Assembly (NCBI GenBank): GCA_022792175.1
Contig: JAAWAN010000024.1
Coordinates: forward strand, 27,383-91,382
Reading direction: 5' to 3'
Origin: Provencibacterium sp.
GTDB lineage: Bacteria > Bacillota > Clostridia > Oscillospirales > Ruminococcaceae
Length of the DNA stretch: 64,000 nt
Made by a program: the position numbers and the translations under genes. The notes beneath the pieces were generated by a model. It was given only the letters and a program-made list of their open reading frames with translations. It had not been told where the DNA came from and did not search any database. Of the stretch, positions 1 to 8,411 are shown piece by piece. Positions within the stretch are counted from its first letter, which is position 1; every line of letters starts with the position of its first letter.

Positions 1-202
1 GCAGCAGCGAAACGCCCAGGGCCTTTGCCTCGGCGTAAAATTTTTCACCTGTCTTTTCCGGGTCGCCGCGGGAGAGCAGCTCATCGCCGTCCTCGGTGGA
101 GAGCTCGGCATAGCGGTAGCCGCATCCGGCGATCTCTTTCAGCTTCTCCTCGGGGGAGCGCCCATGAAAATAATGAGACCAGATACTGACCTTCAGTTCC
201 AT
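1..202 (-). CDS. Sugar phosphate isomerase/epimerase-like TIM-barrel protein, N-terminal part
   Basis: Only the first 67 codons are inside the window; the gene runs off the left edge. The start (MELKVSIWSHYF) reads like the first beta strand of xylose-isomerase-like TIM-barrel enzymes, followed by a helix and the strand-like segment GYRYAELS, a typical layout for this superfamily (AP endonuclease 2 fold). These proteins commonly isomerise or epimerise sugars or sugar acids. Substrate cannot be told from this fragment. A GGACTTGTC-like leader precedes the ATG, so the ribosome binding site is only moderate. The next gene upstream on this strand ends 168 bp away, so it is probably transcribed on its own. 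Confidence 0.6.
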   Translation of the reverse strand, partial: MELKVSIWSHYFHGRSPEEKLKEIAGCGYRYAELSTEDGDELLSRGDPEKTGEKFYAEAKALGVSLL

Positions 203-370
203 GACAAGTCCTTCTTTCTATCAGCGTGCGGCTGCCGGCCGTGCGCTCTTTTTTTACAGCATAGCACATTTTCTGTGGAAAATCCATGAAGAGATAAAGC
301 AGACGGCATTTTTTAAAAGAAAGTCCGTTTCAAGCCGGACCTGAACATATTTTGTTAAGAGAAAATCCTG

Positions 371-1351
371 CTATTCGTTCAGCAGGGAGATAGCTCTTTC
401 ATTTCCCTGTTCTGCGGCCTTGGTTAACCACTGCACGCTCTTCATCAAATCTACTGGTACGCCCTCGCCCTGACAGTACATGATGCCGCAGAAATACTGG
501 GCTTCTGAGTGGCCCTGCTCCGCGGCCTTTTCAAGCAGACAGAATGCCTTTTGCATGTCTACTGTCGTTCCCTGGCCGTAGCCATACATCTGCCCGCAGA
601 AAAACTGGGCCTCGGCGTGGCCCTGCAGGGCGGCCTTTTCGCACCATTCGAGCGCCTTCCTGAGATTCTTTGCCGTTCCTTCCCCGTTGTAATACATCAG
701 GGCGCAGAAATACTGGGCGTTGGCGTTTCCCTCCAAAGCGGCTTTTTCCAGCAGAGGCAACGCTTCTGCATAGTCTTTCGACTGGCGGGCTGCCATTCCC
801 TCCTGAAGCCCGGCAGAGGAGGGCGGGGAGGCCGCATCTTTCGGCTGGCAGGCCGCTGTTTTCTCCTGAAGCCCGGCGGAGGCGGGTTGAGAAACCGCCG
901 GCTGCGGTTTTTTTTTCAGCATGGCGCTGCGAATGCGGTCGATTATCTCCTGCGCCTGGCTGCTGCCGCAGGCTTTTGCCCTTTCCGCCAGATGCAGGGC
1001 CTCTTCCAGCGTGCCGGACAGGGTTCCGTCCAAATACATTTCTGCCAGAATGAGCATAGACGAAGTATCGTGTTTTGCGGCATTTTGATAGCACAGCTCC
1101 GCTTCAATCCTGTTTTGCTCTACCCCTTCTCCTCGCAGGTACATCGTCCCTATGCCTCTCAGCGCTCTGGAAAAGCCCTGGTCTGCCAGCGGCCGCCAGA
1201 TGCGCAGCGCTTTTTCATAATCCCCCGCCTGATAGGCGTCCTCCCCCTCGTCAAAGAGCTTTTGCTGCTGCTCGGATGTGAGGGGCTGGGGCGCCTTTTT
1301 CATCCCTTTCCTTCTCCGGTTCTTTTTTCCAAATAATGTCCATAATGGCAT
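371..1351 (-). CDS. Sel1-like repeat protein
   Basis: A 326-residue cytoplasmic-looking protein of Sel1/TPR-like repeats. The C-terminal half has at least three clear 36-residue units (each with AEAQ-FCG-MY-GxG followed by A-xW-EKAA-QG), and the N-terminal part has two more degenerate units. Sel1 repeats form alpha-solenoids that bind other proteins; no enzymatic domain is seen. A basic N-terminus (KKNRRRKGMKK) is not a membrane segment. The repeat blocks are joined by a proline/alanine/glutamine linker (about residues 150-190) in which an AGLQE...K/SKD unit is duplicated. Start chosen at 1351 because a GAGGAGG motif lies 8 bases upstream; a longer reading frame to 1426 has no such site. Function unknown. 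Confidence 0.8.
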   Translation of the reverse strand: MPLWTLFGKKNRRRKGMKKAPQPLTSEQQQKLFDEGEDAYQAGDYEKALRIWRPLADQGFSRALRGIGTMYLRGEGVEQNRIEAELCYQNAAKHDTSSMLILAEMYLDGTLSGTLEEALHLAERAKACGSSQAQEIIDRIRSAMLKKKPQPAVSQPASAGLQEKTAACQPKDAASPPSSAGLQEGMAARQSKDYAEALPLLEKAALEGNANAQYFCALMYYNGEGTAKNLRKALEWCEKAALQGHAEAQFFCGQMYGYGQGTTVDMQKAFCLLEKAAEQGHSEAQYFCGIMYCQGEGVPVDLMKSVQWLTKAAEQGNERAISLLNE

Positions 1352-1442
1352 GGCATACTCCTCCTCAGATATAGACGGGCGGGATATCATCTTTTTCAGT
1401 ATAATCGCAAAGATTGCTGCATGCAAGCCTTTTCCGGTCTGG

Positions 1443-1471
1443 TCAACAAATCACCCGGCCGTCCCTATAAT
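1443..1471 (+). promoter_or_regulatory. Probable promoter of feoAB
   Basis: TCAACA and TATAAT are separated by 17 bases, ending 42 bases before the feoA start. The -10 is perfect and the -35 matches four of six consensus positions. No clear Fur box palindrome could be made out. Confidence 0.5.
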
Positions 1472-1512
1472 GGTAGGGAGGAAGGTCCACCAAAACGGAA
1501 AGGAAGAGGATT

Positions 1513-1770
1513 ATGCAAGAGGCCATATCATTAGACCGCCTTGCGCTGAATCAGGGTGCAAGGATAAAGACGATACATTTTCATGAAAAGGAACGCCGGC
1601 GCATGCTCGACCTGGGATTTCGGGAGGGAAGCGTCGTCCGGCCGGTGCTACGCAGCCCCTCCGGCAGCCCGACCGCCTATCAGGTGTGCGGAGCGCTCAT
1701 TGCGCTGCGCAGCAGCGAGAGCGAGCGCATCAGCGTGCTTCCGCTGCAGGCAGATGGAGGTGCTTTTTAA
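1513..1770 (+). CDS. feoA: Ferrous iron transport protein A (FeoA)
   Basis: An 85-residue SH3-like FeoA domain protein, the usual length. The signature LDRLALNQGARIK...ERRRMLDLGFREGSVV, with the LGF turn and following basic positions, is typical. FeoA is a small cytoplasmic partner that binds FeoB and supports Fe(II) import. It lies directly upstream of feoB; its stop TAA ends one base before the feoB ATG, so the two are translationally coupled. No feoC gene follows. Confidence 0.9.
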   Translation: MQEAISLDRLALNQGARIKTIHFHEKERRRMLDLGFREGSVVRPVLRSPSGSPTAYQVCGALIALRSSESERISVLPLQADGGAF

Positions 1771-1771
1771 C

Positions 1772-3859
1772 ATGCAGCAGCAGAAAGCTTTACATATTTT
1801 GCAGGGGAGGACCATCGCGCTGGTGGGCAACCCCAATGTAGGAAAAAGTACCCTTTTTAACGCGCTGACAGGGCTCCACCAGCACACCGGAAACTGGCCG
1901 GGAAAAACGGTGGCCGTCGCCAGCGGCTGCTATGATTTTCAGGGGCAGCGCTATATGCTCATCGATCTCCCCGGCGTTTATTCGCTCAGCACCGGTTCTC
2001 CCGAGGAGGAGATTGCGCGGGACTATCTCTGCCTTGAAAATCCGGATGTGACCGTCGTCGTTGCGGATGCGACAACGCTCGAGCGCAGCCTTCACCTGCT
2101 GCTGCAGGTGCTGGAGCTCGGGTTGAAAACGATACTCTGCGTCAATCTGATGGATGAGGCGGGCCGCAAGGGAATAAAGGTAAACATCCCGCTGCTCGGG
2201 CGGGAGCTGGGGATACCGGTTGTTGCCTCCTCGGCCACTTCCGGCAAAGGGACAAAGCCGCTGTGCCTGGCAGTTGCAGAGGCCTGCCGCAGCGAAGAAA
2301 GCGGGGAGGCGGTTATAGCGGTGGACTATGGGCCGGTTGTGGAAAATGCGCTGGATATTCTCTCGGGCGCCCTTGTTTCCTCCAATATTCCCCGCCGCCG
2401 GTTTCTCAGTTTGAAGCTGCTCGGCGGCGAAGCCGCGCTCGCGCAGCGCTATGCGGGGGAGGATGCGCCTGCCCTTTTGGGAGCCGCCGTGCAGGAGGCA
2501 CAGGAGAAGGCGGAGCGGCTGCTGCGCCTATCCGGCGTTTCGCCCGAGCGTTTTCCCGACCTTCTGGTTCAAAAGCTGGGAAAACGGGCGCAGGAAATCT
2601 GCCGGGCCGCGGTTCATGCGGAGGAAAACGGGCGCACCTTGCGGGACCTGAAAATTGACCGCATCCTGACCGGGCGGCGCTTTGGCACTTTGGTGATGCT
2701 TCTGCTGCTCTGCCTGGTTTTCTGGCTGACGATATGGGGAGCCAATTATCCGAGCGAGGCGCTCTCGGGGCTGCTGTTTTCGCTGGGAGATTTTCTGGGC
2801 GGCCTGCTGCTTCAGGCGGGCGCGCCGGGCTGGCTGCACGGGTTTCTCATCATGGGAATGTATCGGACGCTTGCCTGGGTCGTTTCGGTCATGCTGCCGC
2901 CGATGGCGATTTTTTTCCCGCTTTTTACCCTTCTGGAGGATCTCGGCTATCTGCCGCGGATCGCCTTTAATCTGGACCATGCCTTCTGCCGCTGCGGCGC
3001 CTGCGGAAAGCAGGCGCTGAGCATGTGCATGGGCTTTGGCTGCAATGCGGCGGGCGTTATCGGCTGCCGGATTATCTCCTCGCCGCGCGAGCGGCTGATT
3101 GCCATTTTAACCAACTGCCTGGTTCCCTGCAACGGCCGCTTTCCGCTGCTCATCACCATGATTTCGCTGTTTTTCTGCAGCGGGGTTCTCTTTCCCTTCG
3201 ATTCGCTCCTCTCTGCGCTGATGCTGACCGGGGTCATCCTTCTGGGCATCGGGCTGACGTTTGCCGTCAGCTGGCTGCTCTCCAAAACGGTGCTGCGGGG
3301 GCTTCCCTCCTCCTTTACCCTGGAGCTGCCGCCCTACCGCAGGCCGCAGATTTTAAAGGTCCTTATCCGCTCGGTGCTGGACCGGACGCTGTTTGTTCTG
3401 GGCCGGGCGGCGGCGGTGGCTCTGCCGGCGGGCGGCATCATCTGGCTGCTGGCCAATCTGCAGCTGGGGGGAGGGAGCCTTCTGCAGCACTGCGCCGGAT
3501 TTCTGGATCCCTTCGCGCGCTGGATGGGGATGGATGGCTTCATCCTTCTCGCCTTTATTTTAAGCCTGCCCGCTAATGAGATGGTGCTGCCGGTTATTCT
3601 GATGAGCTATCTTTCGGCGGGACATATGGTGGAGATGGAGAGCCTGCAGTCGCTGCGGCTTCTTCTGGTGGAAAACGGCTGGACGGCAGTGACCGCCTGC
3701 TGCGTCATGCTCTTTTCTCTGGCGCACTTCCCCTGCGCGACCACCCTCTGGACGATGAAAAAGGAGACGGGAAGCCTGCGCTGGACGCTGCTCGGCTTTT
3801 TTCTGCCGACCATCATCGGTATGGGGCTTTGCATGCTGGTGCATGCGCTGTTTTCATAA
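1772..3859 (+). CDS. feoB: Ferrous iron transporter FeoB
   Basis: A 695-residue membrane protein. The N-terminal G domain shows the P-loop GNPNVGKST (about residues 19-27), the switch region around TGNWPGKTV and the G3 motif DLPGVYSL. The membrane core begins near residue 300 and holds the two Gate-type segments, including the conserved GFGCNA and CNGR motifs. FeoB imports Fe(II) driven or gated by GTP hydrolysis. The start at 1772 has a GGAGG 10 bases upstream; the longer open frame from 1583 overlaps feoA and is not used. The gene is followed 15 bases later by a strong hairpin that belongs to a dispersed repeat. Confidence 0.95.
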   Translation: MQQQKALHILQGRTIALVGNPNVGKSTLFNALTGLHQHTGNWPGKTVAVASGCYDFQGQRYMLIDLPGVYSLSTGSPEEEIARDYLCLENPDVTVVVADATTLERSLHLLLQVLELGLKTILCVNLMDEAGRKGIKVNIPLLGRELGIPVVASSATSGKGTKPLCLAVAEACRSEESGEAVIAVDYGPVVENALDILSGALVSSNIPRRRFLSLKLLGGEAALAQRYAGEDAPALLGAAVQEAQEKAERLLRLSGVSPERFPDLLVQKLGKRAQEICRAAVHAEENGRTLRDLKIDRILTGRRFGTLVMLLLLCLVFWLTIWGANYPSEALSGLLFSLGDFLGGLLLQAGAPGWLHGFLIMGMYRTLAWVVSVMLPPMAIFFPLFTLLEDLGYLPRIAFNLDHAFCRCGACGKQALSMCMGFGCNAAGVIGCRIISSPRERLIAILTNCLVPCNGRFPLLITMISLFFCSGVLFPFDSLLSALMLTGVILLGIGLTFAVSWLLSKTVLRGLPSSFTLELPPYRRPQILKVLIRSVLDRTLFVLGRAAAVALPAGGIIWLLANLQLGGGSLLQHCAGFLDPFARWMGMDGFILLAFILSLPANEMVLPVILMSYLSAGHMVEMESLQSLRLLLVENGWTAVTACCVMLFSLAHFPCATTLWTMKKETGSLRWTLLGFFLPTIIGMGLCMLVHALFS

Positions 3860-3874
3860 AAAGGCTCAGAGAAA

Positions 3875-3974
3875 AAGGGTCTGCTGCAAAATGCTTGCAT
3901 TTTGCAGCAGACCCTTCTGAAAGCCGGAAAATATTTTGCAGCGCGCCCTTCAGCGTGTGCCGGCTTTGCCGGCA
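3875..3974. repeat. Hairpin-module repeat, copy 1 (also a terminator)
   Basis: Between the convergent ends of feoB and rubrerythrin. A perfect 20-bp stem (3875-3916, arm AAGGGTCTGCTGCAAAATGC, 2-base loop) is flanked by T-runs on the minus side, and a TGCCGGC/GCCGGCA hairpin sits at 3958-3974. Between them, 3934-3950 equals the right arm of the large hairpin of the copy at 53624-53664 but has no partner here, so this copy seems rearranged. It shares modules with five other copies at 21903, 22446, 37661, 53531 and 63609. Confidence 0.7.
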
Positions 3975-4029
3975 TATCCTCCAAAGAGGAAGGGACGAAA
4001 GCTTTTTCTGCGAATGCTGGAGAGGCTCT

Positions 4030-4569
4030 TCAGAAATTTTCCGCCTTCTGTTGGAAAAAGGCCTGCGGCCGCCCGCAGATCGGGCAGAGGTTCGGAGCGG
4101 CTTCGCCGACAAAGATATGCCCGCAGGCCCGGCAGACCCAGGTGATGGAAACCGGGCGCTTGAAGACCAGGTTCTGCTTGAGGTTATCGATCAGCCGCTG
4201 GTAGCGCTCATAGTGATCCTTTTCCACCTGGGCGACCAGCTCCATTTTGGCGGCAATCTGCGGATATCCCTCCTCGCGGGCGGTTTTGGCAAAGGCGGGA
4301 TACATTTCGGTCCATTCATAGTGCTCGCCGTCTGCCGCATCGGTAAGGTTATCGAGCGTGCCGGACAGCTCGCCTCCCCTCAGCGCCCGGAGCCACTGCT
4401 CGGCATGGTGGAATTCGTTTTCCGCCGAGTAGTCAAACAGCTCTCCAATCTGCTCATACCCCTCCTGACGCGCCTTATCGCCATAGGCGCTGTATTTGCT
4501 GCGGGCCTGGCTTTCGCCTGCGAAGGCCGCCATCAGGTTGGCATACGTTTTGCTGTCCTTAAATTCCAT
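4030..4569 (-). CDS. rbr: Rubrerythrin
   Basis: A 179-residue non-haem iron protein. The N-terminal ferritin-like four-helix domain has the paired diiron ligands ([20 protein letters not shown], then the [10 protein letters not shown] and EKDHYERY half). The C-terminal rubredoxin-like domain has two CxxC pairs ([10 protein letters not shown] and NLCPICGRP). Rubrerythrins reduce hydrogen peroxide in anaerobes with electrons from rubredoxin or NADH systems. The start at 4569 has AAGGGGG eight bases upstream; 12 extra in-frame residues upstream are unlikely. Its neighbour feoAB also deals with iron, but the two are convergent and not an operon. Confidence 0.95.
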   Translation of the reverse strand: MEFKDSKTYANLMAAFAGESQARSKYSAYGDKARQEGYEQIGELFDYSAENEFHHAEQWLRALRGGELSGTLDNLTDAADGEHYEWTEMYPAFAKTAREEGYPQIAAKMELVAQVEKDHYERYQRLIDNLKQNLVFKRPVSITWVCRACGHIFVGEAAPNLCPICGRPQAFFQQKAENF

Positions 4570-4617
4570 ACGGACAATCCCCCTTTCGGTTTTCACTGTC
4601 AGCATGGGATAAAAGAA

Positions 4618-4657
4618 GCGGGTTTATTCATCCGGCGGCCCGGATGAATAAACCCGC
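4618..4657 (-). terminator. Bidirectional hairpin terminator after the glutaminase A-like gene
   Basis: Perfect 18-bp stem (arm GCGGGTTTATTCATCCGG, 4-base loop). The plus side continues in GTTTTTTT, the minus side in TTCTTTTA. It separates the rubrerythrin gene from the AEC-glutaminase A-like pair. Confidence 0.8.
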
Positions 4658-4663
4658 GTTTTT

Positions 4664-6640
4664 TTACCGGCCTTCCCAGGCCCTGCGCAGCAGCGGCATG
4701 AACAGCCCGCCCTGAACGGTGCGGTTCTGGAACTGGTAATGCTCGGCGGTTTTGGTATCGAACCAGTCGGAGAAGGGGCAGCGATCCGGCGTTTCCTGCA
4801 AAAAGCGGACAATCGGATGGATGAGTGTCTGCATCTGCTCCCGGCTGTCTGTCATGGCGCAGCACCAGAGAATCCAGTCGGATTTGGTGTAGTCCTTCCG
4901 GCTGTCAAGCGGCACGCCATAGTCGCCACAGAGCTTCTGATAAAAGGCGAGCTCCTGCCGGTAAAGCTCTTTGGAAAAGAGGCCGGACCGGAATAGAATA
5001 TCCCAGACAAGGTTGTATTTTAAGCTCCAGCCCTGCCGGTCGCCGAAGGTCAGCGCGGTGTGGTCGCCGCATCCGGCGCGCTGCTCCCAGCTTTGCGCCA
5101 TATCGGCGGCGCGGCGGCGGTAGGCGGCTGCCTCCTCGGTGCGCCCCAGCTTTTCGAGCAGGATGGCATAGGCATATACGCCCATGATGGCCTTGGCGGA
5201 GAGGTTGATGTTGTGCGCCAGGTGGCCGGCAAAGTCATCGGTGCACAGCTGCTCGCCCGGGTCCTCGCCGAATTCGAGCAGATAGGCAACCCATTTTTCC
5301 AGCAGATCCATCTGCGGGCGGGAAAATTCCGCATTCCCTTCGCAGAGGGCGACGGCTGCGCACATCACCAGCATATTTCCGCATTCCTCCACCGGCATCT
5401 GCATATCCTCCCGGTAAACCTGCGAGCCGGCCGGATACTGATAGAAGGGCGGGAAAACGCTGCCCTGCCCGAATTCGCCCGAGCGGCCGGTTAAAAGCCC
5501 ATAAACCTGGCCAGTGGCATAGGGGTAGCGCCCCACATCGTGCGGCGCAAAGTCATAGGACCAGACAGGGGTGCGCGCGAAGCGGAAGATGGGGCGCAGC
5601 ATCCCCTTGACCAGCTCGGGGTTATACAGCAAAAAGAGCGGGATGGAAGGGTAGCTGACATCCACCGTGCCGATGCAGCCGTTGGAGAAGCACTCCTTCG
5701 AGAGAAAAATGACCTCCCCCTCCCGGTCGGCAATGAGCTTGTGTGCAGCAATGGCCTGCCGGTAGGAGAGCGCGCAGAGAAGCGCATAGTCCTCTCCTGC
5801 CGTTTCGCGGGCTCGGGCAAGAAGATCCTCATCAAACACCCTGCAGCGCGCGAGCAGCGTGCGGTGGTCTGCGGCGGTTTCGCCAATTGCCGTCAGAATG
5901 CTCTTGCCGTTTCGCGCCCAGTAGCCCCGCACGGCCGATTCAAAGTACATGATGGAGGCGGTATCATCATAGGCGGCAATGAGGCCAGCGCTCTGCCCGG
6001 CGCCATCCGCCTGCAGCGAAAGGCAGGCCTGCAGGCAGCTGCGCTTTTCCTGGTGCTCATAGCTGACCTTCCCCTCTCCGGAGGGAACCGCCAGATAGAG
6101 CGTGCCCCAGTCGATAGTGACACCATCCCCGCTGTGGGAGAGGGGGCCCTGCTGTTTTTTGGACATAAAGGCGGCCTCCCCGAAGCTGCAGGCATGAACA
6201 CCGCCGAGCATCTGCGGCTGCTCCTGCCCGTCATAGCAGTGCTCCTCATCAAAGGAGATACGGATCTCAACAGCGTGCTCCTTTTCATCCAGCGAGCGAA
6301 CGGAAAAATCCAGATAGGAGCAGGGGCGGGAGACAAGCTCCAGATCGCTGAGCAGCAAGGGAGTGGTGAAGGCGGCGGTGAGCGAAACGCCGGCGCCCTC
6401 AAAGGTATAGCGGGAGGAGGTGGGGGTCAGATCAAGAGAAGTCTGGGTGAGCGCCGGCTCCTCTCCGGTTCCCATAAAGCGGTAGCAGACACCGTCGATA
6501 ACGGCAAGGCCCGCCGTGCGCTTCACCCGGCCGCTCCAGTGGCAGGTGTCCGCATCGGTCAGCCTGTCCGCAGGGGACCAGAGAGAGAAATAGGGGTCGC
6601 AGGTGATCAGGGGAACGCTGGGTACACGTTTTAGCTGCAT
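4664..6640 (-). CDS. Glutaminase A-like protein (DUF5127/DUF4965/DUF1793)
   Basis: A 658-residue protein whose whole length matches the bacterial relatives of fungal glutaminase A. The N-terminal beta-rich part holds CDPYFSLWS, and the C-terminal (alpha/alpha)6-type part has motifs such as FSNGCIGTVDVSYPS and the APHDVGRYPYATGQ motif. No signal peptide is present, so it should be cytoplasmic. Fungal members hydrolyse glutamine; for bacterial members the substrate is unsettled and the fold resembles glycoside hydrolases, so the name is a family label. Start at 6640 has GGAGG 10 bases upstream. It follows the AEC transporter by 54 bp and is probably cotranscribed with it. Confidence 0.85.
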   Translation of the reverse strand: MQLKRVPSVPLITCDPYFSLWSPADRLTDADTCHWSGRVKRTAGLAVIDGVCYRFMGTGEEPALTQTSLDLTPTSSRYTFEGAGVSLTAAFTTPLLLSDLELVSRPCSYLDFSVRSLDEKEHAVEIRISFDEEHCYDGQEQPQMLGGVHACSFGEAAFMSKKQQGPLSHSGDGVTIDWGTLYLAVPSGEGKVSYEHQEKRSCLQACLSLQADGAGQSAGLIAAYDDTASIMYFESAVRGYWARNGKSILTAIGETAADHRTLLARCRVFDEDLLARARETAGEDYALLCALSYRQAIAAHKLIADREGEVIFLSKECFSNGCIGTVDVSYPSIPLFLLYNPELVKGMLRPIFRFARTPVWSYDFAPHDVGRYPYATGQVYGLLTGRSGEFGQGSVFPPFYQYPAGSQVYREDMQMPVEECGNMLVMCAAVALCEGNAEFSRPQMDLLEKWVAYLLEFGEDPGEQLCTDDFAGHLAHNINLSAKAIMGVYAYAILLEKLGRTEEAAAYRRRAADMAQSWEQRAGCGDHTALTFGDRQGWSLKYNLVWDILFRSGLFSKELYRQELAFYQKLCGDYGVPLDSRKDYTKSDWILWCCAMTDSREQMQTLIHPIVRFLQETPDRCPFSDWFDTKTAEHYQFQNRTVQGGLFMPLLRRAWEGR

Positions 6641-6694
6641 AATAAAAAACCTCCATAGCCATAACGGCATTTAAAATAACAGAAACCGGACGTT

Positions 6695-7687
6695 TCAGCA
6701 AAAAAGCGGGAAGAGAAACTCCCACAAAAGCAGCATGAGCGGAAGGGTGAGAACGCTCAAAATGGTTGAGGCGCAGACGAGGCGGGACCCATAGAGATGG
6801 TCGGCGCCGCACACCTCGCTCATAAAGGCGGTGGCAACCCCGCAGGGGGTGGTGGCGGCGATGACCATTGCTGTTTTCACCGTGTAAGGGTCGGGAACGA
6901 GCGCGCGGATATCCACCAGCGCGATGGCCAGCATACAGAAAAGCGGCAGCGCAATCAACCGCACAAAGCAGATGAGAAAGCCGCGTCCGAAGTGCAGAAG
7001 GCTTTTTAAAGAAGTCTGCGAGAGGAAGACGCCGATCAGCAGCATCGAAAGCACGGTATTGACGTCGGCATAGTTTTTCACCGCGCCGAGCAGGAAGGAG
7101 GGCAGGCGTATGCGGGCGAAATAGAGAATCAGCCCCAGCGCGGTGCAGAGGGTGGCGGGGTTGATGAGGCTTTTCATCACCGTTTCTCTTGAAAGCAGCT
7201 GCACCGGCGCTCCGCGCCCCTGAGAAAAGCCATCGAGCAGCAGCTGGGTGCGCCCATAGCTGAAAAGCAGAAGGTTGAAGCAGACGATGTAGGCCGTCAG
7301 ATAAAAGACCCCATCCGTCCCGAGAACGGCCTGCACCAGCGGGATGCCGATATACCCGGCATTGGGCATCACCAGGGCGAAGCGCTCGATACCGGCGTTG
7401 GGGTTGCCCTTTCGGTTACGGAAAATCAGGTGCGCGCCCAAAATACAGATCAGATAGGAAAGCAGGGCGAGCATGAAGGCGACGGCCAGCCCCCGCGCCT
7501 CATGAGGGTTAAAGTCCCGCTGCAGGGCATTGAGAATGATGCAGCCGGCCACAATATACAGCAGCAGGTTGGAAATGCTCCGGCTGAGCTGCGGATCGAA
7601 CTTTTTCAGACGCACAAGAGTGAAGCCGCCCGCGGCGATAAGCCCCATAATCAGGACCTGATTGAGAATAATGAGTACGTTGTGCAA
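6695..7687 (-). CDS. AEC (auxin efflux carrier) family transporter
   Basis: A 330-residue membrane protein with about ten hydrophobic segments in two halves and the conserved segment ALVMPNAGYIGIPLVQA. AEC carriers in bacteria move organic acids or amino-acid-like anions. I place the start at a TTG (7687) because AGGAGG lies exactly 8 bases before it; the longer frame from another TTG at 7708 includes that ribosome site inside the coding part. A promoter lies at 7747-7775. The gene downstream is the glutaminase A-like protein, so the carrier may supply or remove its substrate or product. Confidence 0.85.
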   Translation of the reverse strand: MHNVLIILNQVLIMGLIAAGGFTLVRLKKFDPQLSRSISNLLLYIVAGCIILNALQRDFNPHEARGLAVAFMLALLSYLICILGAHLIFRNRKGNPNAGIERFALVMPNAGYIGIPLVQAVLGTDGVFYLTAYIVCFNLLLFSYGRTQLLLDGFSQGRGAPVQLLSRETVMKSLINPATLCTALGLILYFARIRLPSFLLGAVKNYADVNTVLSMLLIGVFLSQTSLKSLLHFGRGFLICFVRLIALPLFCMLAIALVDIRALVPDPYTVKTAMVIAATTPCGVATAFMSEVCGADHLYGSRLVCASTILSVLTLPLMLLLWEFLFPLFC

Positions 7688-7746
7688 GAAAAGCGCCTCC
7701 TGTTGCAAAATGGGTGGTAAAGGGCCCCGTCAGCCCCAGCCCTTCC

Positions 7747-7775
7747 ATTGTAGCGCTTCCTTTACGGTTTCGCAA
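7747..7775 (-). promoter_or_regulatory. Promoter of the AEC transporter operon
   Basis: Minus strand TTGCGA, 17 bases, TACAAT. It points to the TTG start at 7687, leaving a leader of about 55 bases. Confidence 0.6.
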
Positions 7776-7804
7776 TAAACAGTTAAAAAATTGTCAGATT
7801 TTAA

Positions 7805-7833
7805 TTGAAAAAATTTCCGGAGTATTGTATAAT
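7805..7833 (+). promoter_or_regulatory. Promoter of the OadG-OadB genes
   Basis: TTGAAA, 17 bases, TATAAT: a near-consensus sigma-A promoter inside an AT-rich stretch. Transcription would begin near 7841 and give a leader of about 155 bases before oadG. Confidence 0.75.
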
Positions 7834-7840
7834 ACTTTGT

Positions 7841-7996
7841 GTACGCAAAATTACCGGCGCCGGCGGGGCCGGTAAAATGCCCGGTTCCTTTAATGGGGCC
7901 GGAGAGCGCAGGAGGGTCCCTTTCCCCGCCTGGAAGAGGGGCGGCTTTTATGCGCGCGATATTTAAAAACACTAAAAAGAAAAGGAGACCTGAACT
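7841..7996 (+). promoter_or_regulatory. Long structured 5' leader of the oadG gene
   Basis: The leader contains an 8-bp hairpin (TTACCGGC/GCCGGTAA, 7851-7875) and a second short GC hairpin (CCGCC/GGCGG, 7926-7944) followed by CTTTTA, which resembles a weak attenuator. It does not match a riboswitch class I can recognise. The AAAGGAG ribosome site (7980-7986) follows. Confidence 0.35.
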
Positions 7997-8374
7997 ATGG
8001 ACTTTGCGTTCGCATTTTCCGTCATCTTTACAGGCATCGTGATTGTCTTCCTCGTTCTGCTGGTTCTGATCGCGGTGATGGAAATCATGGGCCGCGTGCT
8101 GGGTGAAAAGCCGAAGACCCCTTCCGGTGGCTCCCCGGAAAAAGAGGCCCCAAAGGTTGCCGCCCCTGCTGCCCCCAGCCCCGTCATTAAAAAGATGGAG
8201 GTAGAGGATGGCATCGGCGATGAGGTGGTCGCGGTTATCTCGGCGGCTATCGCAGCCTTCACCGGCGGCGCAGGAAAGCCGGTCGCCATCCGCCGGGCCA
8301 AGAGTGTAAAGGCTGCCGGCGGGCGCGCGAGCTGGTCCCTGGCCGGACTGCAGGAAAACACCCAGCCCTTTTAA
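7997..8374 (+). CDS. OadG-family sodium pump decarboxylase gamma/delta subunit
   Basis: A 125-residue protein with one N-terminal membrane helix (about residues 6-31), the motif VLLVLIAVMEIMGRV, a proline/alanine/lysine linker and a small C-terminal region (VVAVISAAIAAFTGG...WSLAGLQEN) seen in this family. OadG-type subunits hold the soluble carboxyltransferase on the membrane and stabilise the beta subunit of Na+-translocating decarboxylases (oxaloacetate, methylmalonyl-CoA, glutaconyl-CoA). The beta subunit gene follows 37 bp downstream. Neither a carboxyltransferase nor a biotin carrier gene lies nearby, so which acid is decarboxylated is not shown here. Confidence 0.85.
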   Translation: MDFAFAFSVIFTGIVIVFLVLLVLIAVMEIMGRVLGEKPKTPSGGSPEKEAPKVAAPAAPSPVIKKMEVEDGIGDEVVAVISAAIAAFTGGAGKPVAIRRAKSVKAAGGRASWSLAGLQENTQPF

Positions 8375-8411
8375 CTGGCCCTTCCAGAAATCATAGAAAG
8401 GAACGAATCAG

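Noticed and set aside
509..1336. Plus-strand 275-codon frame over the Sel1-repeat gene
   Set aside because: Antisense shadow of the repeat protein, whose frame has clear Sel1 units and a GAGGAGG site.
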